DNA of 64,000 bases. Source: Scrofimicrobium sp049291975 (GTDB taxonomy: Bacteria > Actinomycetota > Actinomycetes > Actinomycetales > Actinomycetaceae). The DNA lies in contig JBATQJ010000085.1 of assembly GCA_049291975.1 (NCBI GenBank), positions 7,780 to 71,779 of the forward strand. The letters run 5' to 3'. The translations under genes were made by a program, and so were the position numbers. The notes below the pieces were generated by a model that was given only the letters and a program-made list of their open reading frames with translations, made no database searches and was not told the origin of the DNA. Shown piece after piece: positions 1 through 10,400 of this stretch (position 1 is the first letter of the stretch; each line of letters starts with the position of its first letter).

Positions 1-88
1 CTGACGTGTCCCCCGCCAACTCCAAGAAATAGGTATCCCTGGCAATCTGCCGATTTTCTGATACCCGAAGGAGTTGCACGGAGCTCAT
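1..88 (-). CDS. pyrK: Start of a PyrK-like dihydroorotate dehydrogenase electron transfer subunit (partial)
   Basis: Only the first 29 codons are inside the window; the rest runs off the left edge. The ATG lies one base after the pyrC stop on the same strand, so the two are almost certainly cotranscribed. The visible peptide has the look of a PyrK N terminus: N-R-Q-I-A-R-D-T-Y at residues 12-20 followed by a beta strand (F-L-E-L). PyrK carries FAD and a 2Fe-2S cluster and passes electrons from PyrD to NAD+ in pyrimidine synthesis. The operon position beside pyrC fits. With so little sequence another FAD/NAD reductase of the same fold cannot be excluded. Confidence 0.5.
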   Translation of the reverse strand, partial: MSSVQLLRVSENRQIARDTYFLELAGDTS

Positions 89-89
89 G

Positions 90-1427
90 TCAGTGGGCCA
101 CTTCCTCTACTTCGGAGCCGGTGGAGGGAATGAGTGTGCCGGGATCCCAGACCGGGACCCCTTGGCAAATCGTGAGATCAACACGGCCGTAGAGTCTATT
201 GCCCTGGAACGGAGTGGCATGTCCTTTTGAAAGGAACTGTGTTGGATCAACCGGCCCCACGGCTTCGGGATCGAAGACGATCAGATCGGCAGCGATCCCC
301 TGCTTGATTACTCCTCCACCGAGTTTGAAACGCGCACGACCAGCCGTGTTCATAACGCGAATGAAATCAGCAATGGTCATCCGACCGTTTCGAACAAAGT
401 GCGTGTAGATGACCGGCACGGATACTTCTAGTCCAACGACTCCGTTGGCGGCGTCCTTGAGTGGAACGTCCTTCTCCTCGGCCGAATGAGGCGCATGATC
501 GGTGGCGACCAAATCAATGGTGCCGTCAACCAGCGCGCCAGCGACCGCTTCCATGTCAGCGCGCGAGCGGATCGGCGGGTTCATCCGGAACCGTCCGTTG
601 TCCTGGAGCATGTCATCGGAAAGAACCAGGTAGTGAGGCGCAGCCTCAGCTGTAACCGGCAGCCCTTTTGCTTTTGCTTCACGGATTAACTCCACGCTCT
701 TCGTCGTGGAAACGTGGCATGCGTGGTAGTCACACCCGGTTTCCTGGACCAAACGCAGGTCCCGCTCAAGTTGCGTCCACTCGGAGGCTCCGGGCTTACC
801 GATGTGACCGTGGCGGCGAGCGTACTCACCATCGTTGATGTAACCGTCGCCAGACAGCTCGAGGTCTTCGCAATGTTGAGCGACAATGCCTCCGGCGACA
901 GCGATCCGGGTCATCACCTCGCGCATCAGATCCTCTGATTGAACCCCGAAGCCGTCGTCGGAGAATCCAACCGCCTCGGTCGCCAGAGCCTCGTAATCCA
1001 GAAGCTCCCCTCGTCCATTTCCGCCCTTGGTTAGGCAGGCGTAGGGGAAGACCTCAACCAGGGCTCGCGCCGCGTAATCATCCTGCTGTGTCTGAAGCTC
1101 TTCCAGGGTGTCCGGGGCGGGATTGAGGTTAGGCATCGCGCAGACGGTGGTAAACCCGCCTCGGGCAGCCGCCGCAGTCCCGGTTGGAATGGTCTCCTTG
1201 TACGAAAAACCCGGCTCGCGCAGATGCACATGGACATCTGCAAGGCCGGGAAGAACGAGTTTGTCGTCAAGATCCAGGACCTGGTGACCAGCGGGATCGA
1301 TTTGCCCGGGTTCGGTGATCGTGTCGACAACAAGCGGGAAGTCGTCGCCTTCCGACACGAGGGAAAGGTCCACCCTACGCAGTTGCTCATCCAGGAAAAC
1401 CTGGCCGCCGCGTAGCAGTACTTTCAT
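90..1427 (-). CDS. pyrC: Dihydroorotase
   Basis: Cyclises N-carbamoyl-aspartate to dihydroorotate, the third step of UMP synthesis, in the cytoplasm. The 445-residue protein shows the amidohydrolase metal site: D-V-H-V-H-L-R near residue 60, A-C-H-V-S-T in the middle and A-T-D-H-A-P-H near residue 305, which is the class I dihydroorotase pattern and normal length. An ATG-ATG pair follows a GGGGG ribosome binding site; I chose the second ATG (1427). An in-frame reading continues upstream but has no ribosome binding site. It follows purA on the same strand after about 165 bases and precedes the pyrK-like start by one base. Note that pyrB is not immediately upstream. Confidence 0.95.
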   Translation of the reverse strand: MKVLLRGGQVFLDEQLRRVDLSLVSEGDDFPLVVDTITEPGQIDPAGHQVLDLDDKLVLPGLADVHVHLREPGFSYKETIPTGTAAAARGGFTTVCAMPNLNPAPDTLEELQTQQDDYAARALVEVFPYACLTKGGNGRGELLDYEALATEAVGFSDDGFGVQSEDLMREVMTRIAVAGGIVAQHCEDLELSGDGYINDGEYARRHGHIGKPGASEWTQLERDLRLVQETGCDYHACHVSTTKSVELIREAKAKGLPVTAEAAPHYLVLSDDMLQDNGRFRMNPPIRSRADMEAVAGALVDGTIDLVATDHAPHSAEEKDVPLKDAANGVVGLEVSVPVIYTHFVRNGRMTIADFIRVMNTAGRARFKLGGGVIKQGIAADLIVFDPEAVGPVDPTQFLSKGHATPFQGNRLYGRVDLTICQGVPVWDPGTLIPSTGSEVEEVAH

Positions 1428-1594
1428 CATTACCCCCGGGGTGGCTGAGGACAGACTACAGCATGACAAGGACTACTAGAACCTGGTCGTCCGTGCGGTG
1501 GAACGATCAAGGAGCGATTATCGGCCTCGCGAAGCGCGAGTGATATAGGAGCTCCTCGACGTCCGTCGCTCGGAAAGCCACGTTGATTCAGACG

Positions 1595-2878
1595 TCAGGT
1601 GAGTGGGTGCCTCACTATTGTTGCCTCTCGGTCCTGGCCAACTCCAATCGCCGAAATACGGCAACCAGCCTGCTCCTCAAGGAACTCAATGTAGTTACGC
1701 GCCGCCTCTGGCAAATCCTCGTACTTCCGAACGCCCGTAATGTCCTCCTGCCAGCCCGGCAGGTCCTGATAGACTGGCTTTGCGACGGCGAACTCGCTCT
1801 GCAGAACAGGCATCTCCCGGGTGACCTTACCGTCTACCTCATACCCCACGGCGACCGGAAGCGTCTCATAGCTGTCGAGGACATCCAGTTTCGTCAGCAC
1901 AATGTCAGTCAGGCCATTGATCCGCGTGGCGTAGCGCAACACGACCGCATCCGCCCAACCCACCCTGCGGGGGCGTCCGGTCGTTACCCCGTACTCGCCG
2001 CCGAGTTCGCGCAGATGGTCGCCCGCCTCCCCGAAAAGTTCAGTTGGGTATGGACCCTCACCGACGCGGGTGGTGTAAGCCTTGGCAACACCGATAACCC
2101 GATCAATCTTCGTCGGCCCCACACCCACACCCGTCAGGGCACCCCCCGCAGTGGTGCTGGACGAGGTGACATACGGGTAGGTCCCGTGATCCAGGTCCAG
2201 CATTACCGCCTGTCCCGCCTCGAAAAGGACCTTCTTGTTCGCGTCCAGCGCCTGGTTCACCAGTAGCGAGGCATCCACAATCATCGGTTCGATGCGTTTG
2301 CCGTACTCCAGTAGTTGCTGGGTGATCTGCTCAGCGTCAATTTCCTCTTCGAGGCCATAGGCTCCGAGGGTCTCCTGCTTCTCACGCACGGCACGGGTCA
2401 CGCGGGCACGCAGGATCTCCTCGTCCAACAGATCCTGGATGCGAATGCCGATACGGGAGGCCTTGTCGGCGTAAGTCGGGCCAATCCCTCGTCCGGTCGT
2501 CCCGATCTGCCCTGCTCCGAGCGCCTTCTCAACCGCGCGGTCGACCAGTCGGTTGTACGGCGGGATCACGTGAGCGTTCGCTGAGATCACCAGTCGTGAG
2601 CAGTCGATTCCGCGACTTTCCATCGCATCGATTTCCTCGAACAGCGCCTCGGGGTCAATCACGACTCCGCTACCCAGAACCGGCGTTGCAGTCGGGGAGA
2701 GTATCCCTGCCGGAAGCAGGTGCAGCGCGTACTTCTCATCACCGATAACAACCGTGTGACCGGCGTTGTTACCTCCGTTGAACTTCACCACGACATCGAC
2801 GTCTCCGCCGAGTTGATCTGTGGCTTTGCCTTTGCCTTCGTCGCCCCATTGGGCTCCAACGACGATAATCCCGGGCAT
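1595..2878 (-). CDS. purA: Adenylosuccinate synthetase
   Basis: Joins IMP and aspartate with GTP hydrolysis to give adenylosuccinate, the committed step to AMP. The 427-residue protein has the family length and signature blocks: G-D-E-G-K-G-K at residues 12-18, N-G-G-N-N-A-G-H-T at about 34-42 and G-R-G-I-G-P-T-Y in the first third. The start has no competitor of note. It is divergent from the moxR operon, so the approximately 160 bases between 2879 and 3038 should hold promoters for both directions. pyrC lies downstream on the same strand, putting purine and pyrimidine genes side by side. Confidence 0.97.
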   Translation of the reverse strand: MPGIIVVGAQWGDEGKGKATDQLGGDVDVVVKFNGGNNAGHTVVIGDEKYALHLLPAGILSPTATPVLGSGVVIDPEALFEEIDAMESRGIDCSRLVISANAHVIPPYNRLVDRAVEKALGAGQIGTTGRGIGPTYADKASRIGIRIQDLLDEEILRARVTRAVREKQETLGAYGLEEEIDAEQITQQLLEYGKRIEPMIVDASLLVNQALDANKKVLFEAGQAVMLDLDHGTYPYVTSSSTTAGGALTGVGVGPTKIDRVIGVAKAYTTRVGEGPYPTELFGEAGDHLRELGGEYGVTTGRPRRVGWADAVVLRYATRINGLTDIVLTKLDVLDSYETLPVAVGYEVDGKVTREMPVLQSEFAVAKPVYQDLPGWQEDITGVRKYEDLPEAARNYIEFLEEQAGCRISAIGVGQDREATIVRHPLT

Positions 2879-3038
2879 GATTCCTGGTCCTTTTGTGAAG
2901 GGGACTAGTTACCAAACGAGTCTAGTGGGGTCGCTCTCCGCGCCCCGCTCGTGTCCACGTCCAGCTCCCTACATGGACGCCAAGGTTCTACCTACACCCG
3001 GTCCTGGCACCCTAAGGTTGAGGAAACGAAGGAGTCCA

Positions 3039-4010
3039 ATGGTGACGGATCAGCAGATGCCCTCGGAACTGTCTCAGGTAGGCGGGCTGGCGCGCCGCAT
3101 CGCGGCTTCCCTCGCTCAGGTACTCAATGGGAAGCCCGCGGTTGTCGAGTCCGCCATCCTTACCCTTCTTGCAGGCGGTCATCTGCTTCTTGAGGATGTT
3201 CCTGGCACCGGGAAAACCACGCTCGCTTCGGCCCTGGCTGGCTCAATCCAAGCGGATGTGCGGCGCATCCAGTTCACCGCAGACATGCTCCCCACGGACA
3301 TCACCGGCCTTTCCATATATGACCAGGACAGTCGCGAGTTTCGTTTTCATCCCGGGCCGATCTTCACAAACATCGCGATTGCGGACGAGGTGAACCGGGC
3401 GACTCCCAGGGCGCAGTCCGCTCTGCTTGAGGCGATGGCCGAACGTGCGGTCACCATCGATGGGAAGACACGTCCACTGCCGCGCCTTTTCACTGTTGTG
3501 GCAACCCAGAACCCACAGGACATGGAGGGCACCTTCCCCCTTCCAGAAGCGCAACGCGACCGGTTCATGACCCGTATCGCGCTCGGATACCCCGACAACG
3601 CGGCCGAGGTTGCCATGCTCTCAGCGCGAGGCCCGCACGATCCCTTGGACGAGGTTGTGCCTGTCGCCTCTGTGGCCGAAGTGCTTGCCGCCCAGCAGGT
3701 CGTCACCAATGTTCATCTCAGTCAGGAAGTCTCCGGCTATTTGGTCTCTATTGTTTCTGCGACACGCAGCCATCCGGAACTCTCACTTGGAGCCAGCCCT
3801 CGTGCAACGCTGCATCTTGCACGGATGGCACAGTCTCGCGCCGCAACCAGGGGACGTGAGTTTGTCTCTCCCGATGACGTTGCTTCGCTGGCGGGCATCG
3901 TCCTTCCCCACCGCCTTTCGCTTTCCGGCAGATTCGCCAGCGTAACTGAAGCGCACCAGGCCGCTGTGGCCGTGGTTGCCGAAATAGTGTCCCGTACCCC
4001 GGTTAGATGA
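3039..4010 (+). CDS. MoxR-family AAA ATPase
   Basis: Chaperone-like AAA+ ATPase of the MoxR group, thought to help assemble or activate partner proteins at the cell envelope. The 323-residue product has Walker A (G-T-G-K-T-T, about residue 56), Walker B (I-A-D-E-V-N-R-A, about residue 114), the A-T-Q-N-P sensor and the C-terminal lid region A-S-P-R-A. The ATG at 3039 follows a clear AAGGAG; the open frame continues upstream to 2820 but that part overlaps the purA start region and lacks protein character. Its stop overlaps the next gene's start (ATGA), and a DUF58 gene plus a transglutaminase gene follow, the usual actinobacterial trio. The client protein cannot be told from sequence. Confidence 0.9.
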   Translation: MVTDQQMPSELSQVGGLARRIAASLAQVLNGKPAVVESAILTLLAGGHLLLEDVPGTGKTTLASALAGSIQADVRRIQFTADMLPTDITGLSIYDQDSREFRFHPGPIFTNIAIADEVNRATPRAQSALLEAMAERAVTIDGKTRPLPRLFTVVATQNPQDMEGTFPLPEAQRDRFMTRIALGYPDNAAEVAMLSARGPHDPLDEVVPVASVAEVLAAQQVVTNVHLSQEVSGYLVSIVSATRSHPELSLGASPRATLHLARMAQSRAATRGREFVSPDDVASLAGIVLPHRLSLSGRFASVTEAHQAAVAVVAEIVSRTPVR

Positions 4011-5119
4011 AGATTCCGGTCGCACTAACCCGTAGAGGCTGGGGTTTTCTCGCCGCAGCCGTGGGCCTCTTACTGCTATGGATGATTCTTCAGCTACGAG
4101 ACATCTGGTATCTGGTCGCATTCTTCGGATCGTTGCCGACCCTGGCGTTGCTCTGGGCTTTAGTGATTCCCCTGTTCGCACACCTTCAGGTGCGTCTTGA
4201 CGGTCCAGCCGATGATCTGTCGGTTGGAGACAAGGGCGTGTTTATCGGGACGGTCACCCACGGCCTGAATCGGGCGCTCCAGATAGAGCTCGACTGGGAC
4301 GTTGACGGAGAGTCATACGCCTCTGCACTCAGTGTGCCCGGCCATCACGCCATGACTTCCGCCGTATCCATCTACCTGGGCAGACGAGGGCTGTTCAAAG
4401 CGGCCATCACTGCTCTTCGCGTTTCAGACCCCCTCGGTCTGGTGGTGCGAACAGTGGGAACCGACGCCAACCGAGAGATCCTAGTCCTCCCTGTGCCACT
4501 CGAATCGGTGTCAGGTTCGAGCCGTCGTAGGGATGACGGCGGACCCCGCACCGTCGCTTCACTGGGCGCGCTTACCGATAACCCCGGAACTCCGGCGGGA
4601 TCGGTTCGTGATTACCGAAGTGGCGATGCGCCCAGACAGATTCACTGGAAGCAAAGTGCCAGGCAAGGCCAACTGCTAGTGAATCTCTTCGAGCCGGATC
4701 GCCGGGAAGATCGCACACTCCTGCTTATCACCGACCGTGCCTGCTACGGCAGCACAAACGAGTTTGAGATCGCCGTCTCTGCCACCGCCACGATTGCGCT
4801 TGACTGGATTGACTCCGGTCGCTCGGTGAAGCTCCAGATCGGGGACGGAGATCTCCACGGATGCCGAACAAGAATCGAGGCGCTACGACACCTGGCTCTC
4901 GCGCAGATGGTGCGGCCCTCAGCCGCGGTCGAATCCGGATCACCCGCTGAGCCTGATGGACTAGTAGTCGGTGCTCTGGTGCCACGCCTGGATACTCGGC
5001 TGAGGTCGATTCGGTTTAGGGGAATCTTGTGGGTCATCCACGACGGACCATTCGCCCGCAAACAGGCACCGTGGCAGCAGTACCGGATCCTCCCAGTGAG
5101 GAGTGACGGCCGTGGCTAG
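4007..5119 (+). CDS. DUF58 domain membrane-anchored protein
   Basis: A 370-residue member of the DUF58 family that accompanies MoxR ATPases. Two hydrophobic segments near the N terminus (about residues 14-32 and 35-55) anchor it in the membrane; the rest is predicted cytoplasmic. The family signature, D-Y-R-S-G-D followed by I-H-W-K, lies near residues 200-214. The start overlaps the moxR stop by four bases, and the stop lies 15 bases inside the next gene, so all three are translationally coupled. The molecular role of DUF58 proteins is not established; a von Willebrand-like fold has been proposed for the family. Confidence 0.85.
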   Translation: MKIPVALTRRGWGFLAAAVGLLLLWMILQLRDIWYLVAFFGSLPTLALLWALVIPLFAHLQVRLDGPADDLSVGDKGVFIGTVTHGLNRALQIELDWDVDGESYASALSVPGHHAMTSAVSIYLGRRGLFKAAITALRVSDPLGLVVRTVGTDANREILVLPVPLESVSGSSRRRDDGGPRTVASLGALTDNPGTPAGSVRDYRSGDAPRQIHWKQSARQGQLLVNLFEPDRREDRTLLLITDRACYGSTNEFEIAVSATATIALDWIDSGRSVKLQIGDGDLHGCRTRIEALRHLALAQMVRPSAAVESGSPAEPDGLVVGALVPRLDTRLRSIRFRGILWVIHDGPFARKQAPWQQYRILPVRSDGRG

Positions 5120-7481
5120 ACAATCTCGTCGAGACGTTGATGACCAGGGCGAACTACGCCTCAGCGGTCCTCCTTTTGCGACGCAAGACCGCCTGAGCTC
5201 TTCGATCCTCGTCCGCGGCATCTTGGTGACGGTTATGTGGGGGCTTGTTCTTCTCAGTCTGCAGCGTTTGTTTCTTGACGGCCCCTGGATGCTTGAGGCG
5301 ATGACCATCGGCGCGACAACGATCCTTCTCGCTTGCGTCGTCCTCGCCCTTTTCCCCGACCACCATGGGATATCTGCTGCCAGCGGGGTACTTGGCGGCT
5401 CACTGGTGTGGTTCCTGTGGCACCGGGGACAAGGGGAGCAGGAAGCTATCTATCTCTGGGTCCACCACCCCTCAATAATGATCGATGAGGCGGCGACTAC
5501 CGCCTCACAGGAAATCGCCCCCTTCGCGCCCTACGGTGCCTTCGAGGACGCTCTTGTTCTGGTGGTACTACTGGCATCGATCCTCTGCATGGTGCTGCTG
5601 ATCATTGGGGGCAGCCCGGTAGCGACGGTAACGGTCCTCGCCCTGCTGATGCTGGTTCCCACCATGATTACCGGAGTTCGAATTCCTGGCGGGCTGCTTC
5701 TGGGCACAGGAATTGTCCTCGCCCTGACGGTTTGGATGACTACTCCCAAACGCACCAGTGCTGGATTGGTCGCTGCGGGTCTTGCTGTGGCGGTGGCGGG
5801 AGGGCTAGTTGTGGCGGCACCAGAGACACGGGACAAGCTATGGAATCAAGCGTTCCTTCCCTCGCCGGTCTCCGCAAACGTCCCTGACGTGACGGTGACA
5901 TTAGCCCAGGACTTGCGTGCTCGTAGCACTACCCCCGCTTTTGACTACGTGGGCAGTAGCCCGGGAAGCTACCGCTTCACGCTAACAACGCTGACGGAGT
6001 TCGCGGATGGCCGCTGGTTACCCGATGAGGAAATGCCACCGACCCGATCGCCCGTCTATCGCTGGCGGCAGGCAGACACGATCACTCCTCGGATTACTGC
6101 GGAACGCACTCCCCCGACGATCACCTATGACTCTGAACAGACGGTCACATTTGACTCTCCCCAGGTGGAAATGCGGGAGGTCATGGTCACCATCCGAGGT
6201 CTACTCAGCGACTGGCTCCCCCTGCCTCAGGGCGCGCTCAGCGTCGCTTCCGAGGACGAAGACACCGCCTTCGAAGCATCGCTTTGGTTATGGACTGCCA
6301 ACGCGCCGACAGCGGTGAATCCGGGCAATCGAACCCAAAGTGGTGACCGCTACTCGGTTACTTCGCTATCGCTGCTTTCTGATGACATCGCTGAATTCCC
6401 GGCCAGCGGGTCCGTTCCGTACTCCTCCGCGCTTGAGGCACCCGAGGAGGTTCGCCGATACCTTGAACTGCCCGGGGAAGTTCCAGCGGTCATAACAGAA
6501 ACGGCATGGGGAGCCGCGGGAAACCGAGGCGACCGAATCGCCACGGCGCTCGCACTTCAGGAATGGTTCCGTAGCGGTGAATTCACATACGACGAGACTG
6601 CGCCCTACGACCCCGGCGCTGACCCGGACGACCCCTACTCGGTCATCACCGCGCTCCTCAACCAACGAAGTGGATTCTGTGTCCACTATGCTTCAGCCTT
6701 CGCAGTAATGGCGCGCGAGCTAGGCCTTCCAACCCGTTTGGCGGTCGGGTATGCGAGTCAGTTCGACGGAGATTCTGTCACGGTCAACAACGGGGACTTG
6801 CACGCCTGGCCCGAGGTCTACGTTGATGACCTCGGCTGGGTCGCATTCGAGCCGACTCCCGGAGGCGCAGGACTGCGAGCCGACACCGGGGAGGACGTAG
6901 CCTCCGAACCAGCGGAACCTGTCGAGGAGCAATCCCTGCCACAAGAACCGGACATTCCAGAACCTGCTCCTCAGACAGACGCCGCGCAGGACGAGGCGAG
7001 TGAGGAGAAGGACTCAGAATCCTCTTCCGCGTGGTGGTTCCTCTCCCTGCTTCTGTTGTTGACTGTTCCGGCCGGCATACGAATCGGTCGCACAGTTTGG
7101 CGTAAGAGAGAGAGTTCAACCGGTTCACGAGCCGCCCAGTCAGCTTGGGATGAATTTGTTGATACGGCCGTCGACCTCGGATTCCTGGGCAGTTCGGATC
7201 CAGGCGCTCCAAAGCCCAGGGCACAGACCGCAGAAGCGCTGATCGAGAGCCTCGAAAACAACAAGGTTCTGGACCCGGAAGCTGCTGCGGGGGCAAGACA
7301 GATCGGCGCCGCGATGGAGCTTGAGCGGTACGGAAAGGCGACTGGACAGACATCCGCAACGAACCTGTCTCAAGCCCTCAACATCTCAGTTGCGGGGATG
7401 AAGAGCACCGCAATCCCGGCCGCCCGGGGTCGAGCAATCCTCGCCCCTCGCTCCCTAATTCAGCGTTGGCGGCGTGACTAG
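5103..7481 (+). CDS. Transmembrane transglutaminase-like protein
   Basis: A 792-residue protein with a block of hydrophobic helices in residues 40-245, a long external region, a transglutaminase-like (TGc) domain, another transmembrane helix near residue 645 and a cytoplasmic C-terminal DUF4129-like tail. The papain-like catalytic set is visible: Cys526 in S-G-F-C-V-H-Y, His567 in G-D-L-H-A-W-P-E-V and the following acidic residue near 575. The GTG start at 5103 has a GAGG site just upstream; a second in-frame GTG lies 9 bases on. It completes the moxR-DUF58 operon. Actual substrates are unknown; such proteins may cut or cross-link envelope peptides. Confidence 0.9.
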   Translation: MTAVARQSRRDVDDQGELRLSGPPFATQDRLSSSILVRGILVTVMWGLVLLSLQRLFLDGPWMLEAMTIGATTILLACVVLALFPDHHGISAASGVLGGSLVWFLWHRGQGEQEAIYLWVHHPSIMIDEAATTASQEIAPFAPYGAFEDALVLVVLLASILCMVLLIIGGSPVATVTVLALLMLVPTMITGVRIPGGLLLGTGIVLALTVWMTTPKRTSAGLVAAGLAVAVAGGLVVAAPETRDKLWNQAFLPSPVSANVPDVTVTLAQDLRARSTTPAFDYVGSSPGSYRFTLTTLTEFADGRWLPDEEMPPTRSPVYRWRQADTITPRITAERTPPTITYDSEQTVTFDSPQVEMREVMVTIRGLLSDWLPLPQGALSVASEDEDTAFEASLWLWTANAPTAVNPGNRTQSGDRYSVTSLSLLSDDIAEFPASGSVPYSSALEAPEEVRRYLELPGEVPAVITETAWGAAGNRGDRIATALALQEWFRSGEFTYDETAPYDPGADPDDPYSVITALLNQRSGFCVHYASAFAVMARELGLPTRLAVGYASQFDGDSVTVNNGDLHAWPEVYVDDLGWVAFEPTPGGAGLRADTGEDVASEPAEPVEEQSLPQEPDIPEPAPQTDAAQDEASEEKDSESSSAWWFLSLLLLLTVPAGIRIGRTVWRKRESSTGSRAAQSAWDEFVDTAVDLGFLGSSDPGAPKPRAQTAEALIESLENNKVLDPEAAAGARQIGAAMELERYGKATGQTSATNLSQALNISVAGMKSTAIPAARGRAILAPRSLIQRWRRD

Positions 7482-10400
7482 TCCGCCTCCTCCAGGATTC
7501 CATTAGTGATCGAGGTTGGATTACCAAACCGGTGTGTCGTGATCGAAACCGCCTGCTCGTGCAGGAACGGCAGAGCTTCGACTCGTCCCGCTGCGGTCGC
7601 GGGGCCGTCCCACACCGCCACGGTGATTGAACCACCGAGGTCTCGTTGAATCTCGCCGCGCGTCACGCCGAGCGCACGGACCCGCACCTCATCGCGGGCC
7701 TCGTCCCCGTTCAGCATCTCGATAAAGTCGTCACGGTCCTGGATGAGGGGATTGAAACCGTATTTGGTCGCCCAATCATCGATTGTCCAGGGCAGAGGCT
7801 TGTCAGTGGAAAGCTCAACCACTGCCGAAGCTGTTGCCAACGGATCGAACTGTCCAGGAGCAACCCGAACCAAGGAGTAACCACCTTCCGGATCCTTGAT
7901 GAATTCACCGGTTGCCACAGCCGCCGCCGCAACCTTCAGAACGTCGACAAGTGACCAATCGCCCTCCGCCCTGATGATTGAATCGGTGGGGATGTAGCGC
8001 AGCACATTCCGCTCCGCGCCCAGCGCACTGGGGTCATTCATTCGGTCGAACTCCGAGGTCGCGGCCCGTTCGGCATTGTAAGCGGCGCGCTCCAGCGCTT
8101 CCCACTCGTCAGCGTCCAAGACCGTCGCCGCTGCCTCAAGCAGGCTGGCCAGCTGTGGCTTGCGAACGTGAAGGCGCTTGTCAGCCGCTTTCTCCCCGTA
8201 AGAGGCCGACTCCGCTGTGGTTTCCTCGCGCTCCTTCGGCTTGCTCTGGGCTTTAAGGGAACCGAACGAGAACAGGTAGTTCGGCCCGCCCGCCTTCTCA
8301 GTCGCACCTACCGAGGAGAGCTTCCAGCCACCAAATGGTTGGCGGCGAACGATCGCACCGGTGATTCCACGGTTCACGTAGACGTTGCCCGCCTGGACTC
8401 GGTCGAGCCAGAATTTGATCTCTTCGGAGTTGAGCGAGTACAGCCCTGCGGTAAGTCCGTAGTCAGTCGCGTTTTGGATCTCGACTGCTTCCGCGAGCGT
8501 TTTAGCTCTGATAACACCCAACACGGGGCCGAAATACTCCACCGTGTGAAACTCACTGCCCGCCTTGACTCCTGCGCGAACACCCGGGGTCCACAGCCGA
8601 TTCGTGCCGTCTTTCTGTCGCGGCTTGATGGCCCAGTTCTGTCCGGGCTCAAGCTCGGTCAAACCGCGACTCAGCTTTTCCCCCGGCTCTTCAGAGAGCG
8701 GGCCCATCTCGGACGAGGGGTTGGTGGGCCAGTCGACCTCTAGTGAACTAACAGCGTCAAGTAGCTGGTTGTAGAAGCGCTTCGATGTCCGGGCGGATCC
8801 GACCAGTATGACAAGCGAAGCCGCAGAGCACTTCTGTCCCGCGTGACTAAAGGCTGAGTTGACCAAGTCCTTAACGGCGAGGTCGAGGTCAGCAGAGGGG
8901 GTGACGATCATCGCGTTCTTCCCCGACGTCTCTCCGATCAACCCCAGTTCGGGACGCCAAGAAAGGAACTTCTGCGCCGTCTCCGACGAGCCGGTAAGCA
9001 CCACCCGATCAACCATGTCGTTATCGATAAGTGCGCGCCCGACCTCGCGATCAGCAGGAATCACCAGTGGAGCTAGCGATTTCGGCACTCCCGCCTTCCA
9101 GAGAATCTCCGCAAGCATCGCCCCACATCGTTTGGCGGACGAGGCTGGCTTCAGGATCGCGGCACTTCCAGCGGCGAGCGCTGCCGCCATACCACCAAAC
9201 GGGATTGCGAGGGGGAAGTTCCACGGCGGCACCACAACCGTCAGCCTCACCGGCTCAAACTCGGCCCCGTGAATCCTTTCGAGTAGCAGCGACTGCTCGG
9301 CATAGAAGTGCGCAAAGTCGATTGCCTCCGAGACCTCAACATCTGCTTGGCCGACAGTCTTGCCGAGCTCGGACGCTGCAACTTCAATGAGCTCGCCGCG
9401 ATGAAGGGCCAGTTCCACCCCAACCTTGTGAAGGATGTCAGCCCTCTCCCGAGCAGGCTTTGCTGCCCACTTCTTCTGCGCCTTGAGCGCAGCCTCAATG
9501 GTTCGGTTCAGCCCTGCGGGAGTCTTTACAGTCCGTTGCTCCACGGTCTTCACGCCGAGCTTCGAGCCGGGAACCCTAGCGAGAATCTCCCCCGCCCATT
9601 CGCGGTTTGCGGCCAGCGCCGGATCAGTGTCGGGGGTGTTAGCGAAGTGCCAGCCACCTCCTGAGGCGCGAAGGCCCTGTTCGATCTGGCGGGCGGTTTC
9701 TTTTTGCCGGTTCTGCGTCCGAGCCGGATGACAGCGTTTGTCACCCTCGTTCATCGCCACCCTTAGCGATTGCTCAAAGCGGTCTTCTTCTTTTGCGAAA
9801 GTCTTCGGGTCAGTCCCGATCTCAAAGACGGAAGACATGTAGTTTTGCTCAGCCGCGTTCTCTTCGAGGCGGCGGACCAAGTAGGCGATCGCCACGTCGA
9901 ATTCCCTGGGATGAACAACGGGAACGTAGAGCAGAACATCCCCAACTTCGTCACGGATTGCCTGGGCTTGACCATCGGCCATCCCCACTAGCATCTCAAA
10001 ATCAATCGCATCGGTGACGCCGCGAAGCTGGGCTAGTTCCCATGCGAAGGCCAGACTGAACAGGTTGTGACCGGCAACGCCGACCTGGACATTCTCCATT
10101 CGTTCGGGGGTCAGGGCCCAGTCAAGTACTCGAAGGTAGTTTGCGTCGGTGGCCTTCTTCGATTCCCAGGTCGCTAGTGGCCATCCATGAATCTCAGACT
10201 CAACCGTCTCCATCGCCAAGTTGGCACCCTTAACCAGGCGCACCTTGATCGGGACTCCGCCGCGAGCCCGCCTAGCTGCGGCCCATTCCTGGACTCGCTT
10301 CATTGCCGGGAGCGCGTCCGGCAGGTAGGCCTGAATGACGATACCGGCCTCTAGACCCAGCAGTTCCTCACGGTCCATAATCTTCTCGAACACGTCCAAG

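Noticed and set aside
1583..2266. 227-codon plus-strand open frame opposite purA
   Set aside because: It is the complement of a strongly conserved gene and has no ribosome site or family character.
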